Source: Manduca sexta
Taxonomy: Eukaryota; Arthropoda; Insecta; Lepidoptera; Sphingidae
Assembly (NCBI RefSeq): GCF_014839805.1
Contig: NC_051138.1
Span: forward strand, 9,732,983 to 9,796,982
Reading direction: 5' to 3'
Length of the DNA stretch: 64,000 bases
The notes beneath the pieces are model-generated. The model did no database searches, was not told the DNA's origin, and saw nothing but the letters and a program-made list of their open reading frames with translations. Every line of letters starts with the position of its first letter. The first letter of the stretch is position 1. This document shows, piece by piece, positions 63,201-64,000 of the stretch. Made by a program: the position numbers and the translations under genes.

Positions 63201-63403
63201 TTACTATATACAGTTATAAACCTACTCACCTCATTGCTAGGCCGTTGACCTCCTACACCTTGATTTTGGTTCCTCTGATTATGCTCAAATCTTGAATTAC
63301 GAAATCCCCTATTATTTCCACGACGCCCGCCTTGCCTTTGGGGTTGAGGTGGACCACCAAATCCTCGCTGATTACCAAACTGATTCATAGCTTGCATTTG
63401 CAT
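57249..63403 (-). CDS. nonA: no-on-transient A: DBHS-family (NONO/PSPC1/SFPQ-like) RNA-binding protein
   Basis: Coding exons on the minus strand, in gene order: 63403-63230, 61786-61430, 61358-61173, 61005-60784, 60709-60408, 60323-60215, 60135-59981, 59910-59688, 59503-59438, 57371-57249; 1,917 nt, 638 residues, all GT-AG and in phase. Residues 1-58 are Gly/Arg/Asn-rich. Residues 59-177 are extremely Gln-rich, and 178-239 Gly/Asn-rich. RRM1 has RNP2 LYIGNL (273-278) and RNP1-like KNFGFIKM (306-313). RRM2 has VRVKNL (347-352). A NOPS segment (about 405-460) leads into a long charged coiled coil (about 460-580). The C-terminus is basic, ending NKRRRF. DBHS proteins dimerise through RRM2, NOPS and coiled coil. 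They act in nuclear RNA retention, splicing and transcription; Drosophila nonA mutants affect vision and courtship song. The long last intron (57,372-59,437) holds no other exon that I could fit. Confidence 0.93.
61430..61786 (-). other. nonA: nonA glutamine-rich, prion-like low-complexity exon
   Basis: One exon encodes 119 residues, more than half Gln, in runs of up to six broken by Pro, Asn, Lys and Thr, followed by an acidic and Asn-rich end. Codons mix CAA and CAG, so it is not a simple triplet expansion. Such regions in DBHS proteins promote condensation in nuclear bodies. The long Leu/Val-rich ORFs on the plus strand here are only the antisense of this tract. Confidence 0.85.
62450..62670 (-). 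repeat. repeat fragment in nonA intron 1, containing a hairpin
   Basis: On the minus strand this reads 'gttggttccaatagaatgtc', 'acgaaagataattaattacc', 'cctcggcagtcgacacaatt', 'atgccagcctgttggaacc', which I associate with an abundant lepidopteran repeat. It includes a perfect stem ATCTCGGAACG / CGTTCCGAGAT (62,498-62,508 and 62,514-62,524) with a 5-base loop. Confidence 0.6.
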
Positions 63404-63620
63404 TCTGGAACAGTAAATGAAGTGAAAGGCACCCGCAAATACTTTAACTGGAAATTGTAGGTAGATTTACTAAAAAATATGTAAAATTACCTTTTCTGAA
63501 AATATGTAATGAAAATAAACGATTATTACAAATAACGTAAGCACGTAAATACGCAATTCACATACACCACACAAGCCGTATAACAATCGACGCCCGATGT
63601 CGATAGCTTTGCGTTGGTAA
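63404..63620 (-). promoter_or_regulatory. nonA: inferred nonA 5' UTR intron and first exon
   Basis: The start codon lies one base after an acceptor, TTCCAG|A-ATG, so an untranslated exon must lie upstream. A good minus-strand donor, AAAAG|GTAATT, at 63,491/63,490 would give an intron of 86 bases. The transcription start is probably within about 63,500-63,650. No TATA box is evident. Confidence 0.4.
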
Positions 63621-64000
63621 ATGGCAATCAAAATGTCGGCATTTCCGACTTACATTAACTCTATTTGCTCTATGGTCACACATATCCGGATGAAAATGAT
63701 ATTCTCAATAAGTCGATTCCATTATCAATTTAGATTATTATATAGTTTTTATAGTTATAGAATATATATTACATAACATATTGTTATCAAGATTTTGGAA
63801 CTGTTAATGCATAATCACTGGAACAGGTGTAACAAGTGCATATCTAATTTTGCCTGTTATAAAACACGCCTAAGGGATTTTTTTGCTTGCTATTTAAGGA
63901 ATTTAGGGTAAAATCGAATTTATTGCCTAATATTTTATGACTCCAATGTTTTGAAGGAAATACAATCGATTTGTAATAAATGTTAAGTATGTCATAATTA
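63621..64000. other. AT-rich DNA upstream of nonA
   Basis: No coding sequence is seen. It probably includes the nonA promoter at its left edge. Confidence 0.45.

Overview
This is a nuclear DNA window from an insect, almost certainly a moth or butterfly. Coding information is split into short exons with GT-AG introns. Intergenic DNA is very AT-rich. Repeats of types I recognise as common in Lepidoptera recur throughout: a tRNA-derived SINE, non-LTR retroposon tails, a mariner/maT element, Tigger/pogo-like termini and MITEs. No rRNA, free-standing tRNA gene, CRISPR array or bacterial operon was seen.

Three host genes can be assembled exon by exon with consistent phase. (1) turtle (tutl), plus strand, about 5.6-18.4 kb: 16 coding exons, 1,140 residues; signal peptide, five Ig domains, two fibronectin III domains, one membrane span and a GC-rich, low-complexity cytoplasmic tail. 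A CpG-rich 5' exon lies 1.4 kb upstream. (2) A secreted neutral lipase of the pancreatic-lipase family, plus strand, 25,962-27,767: five exons, 345 residues, intact Ser-Asp-His triad. (3) no-on-transient A (nonA), a DBHS-family RNA-binding protein, minus strand, 57,249-63,403: ten coding exons, 638 residues; Gly/Arg- and Gln-rich N-terminus, two RRMs, NOPS segment, coiled coil and a basic C-terminus. The three look functionally unrelated: neuronal adhesion, lipid digestion and nuclear RNA handling.

The 28-57 kb interval holds no convincing host gene and reads as a transposon graveyard. It contains a foldback element with 202-bp arms and a third copy 5 kb away, a hAT-like MITE inside a 32-bp minisatellite, retroposon fragments, two Tigger/pogo-like termini meeting in a perfect palindrome, a 1.3-kb maT mariner with two frameshifts, and a MITE nested in a retroposon tail. 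Left of the lipase is a 1.3-kb TIR element carrying a reiterated GGGGCAAGTGCGCC-type motif, then an almost intact SINE with a perfect 12-bp target-site duplication.

I found no clear sign of a wholly new biological system. The best candidates for a second look are the reiterated-motif element at 24.0-25.3 kb, the 31-bp GC-rich tandem array with NRF-1-like sites at 21.3 kb, the foldback family, the upstream-ORF arrangement and alternative tail of tutl, and a few orphan exon-like segments.
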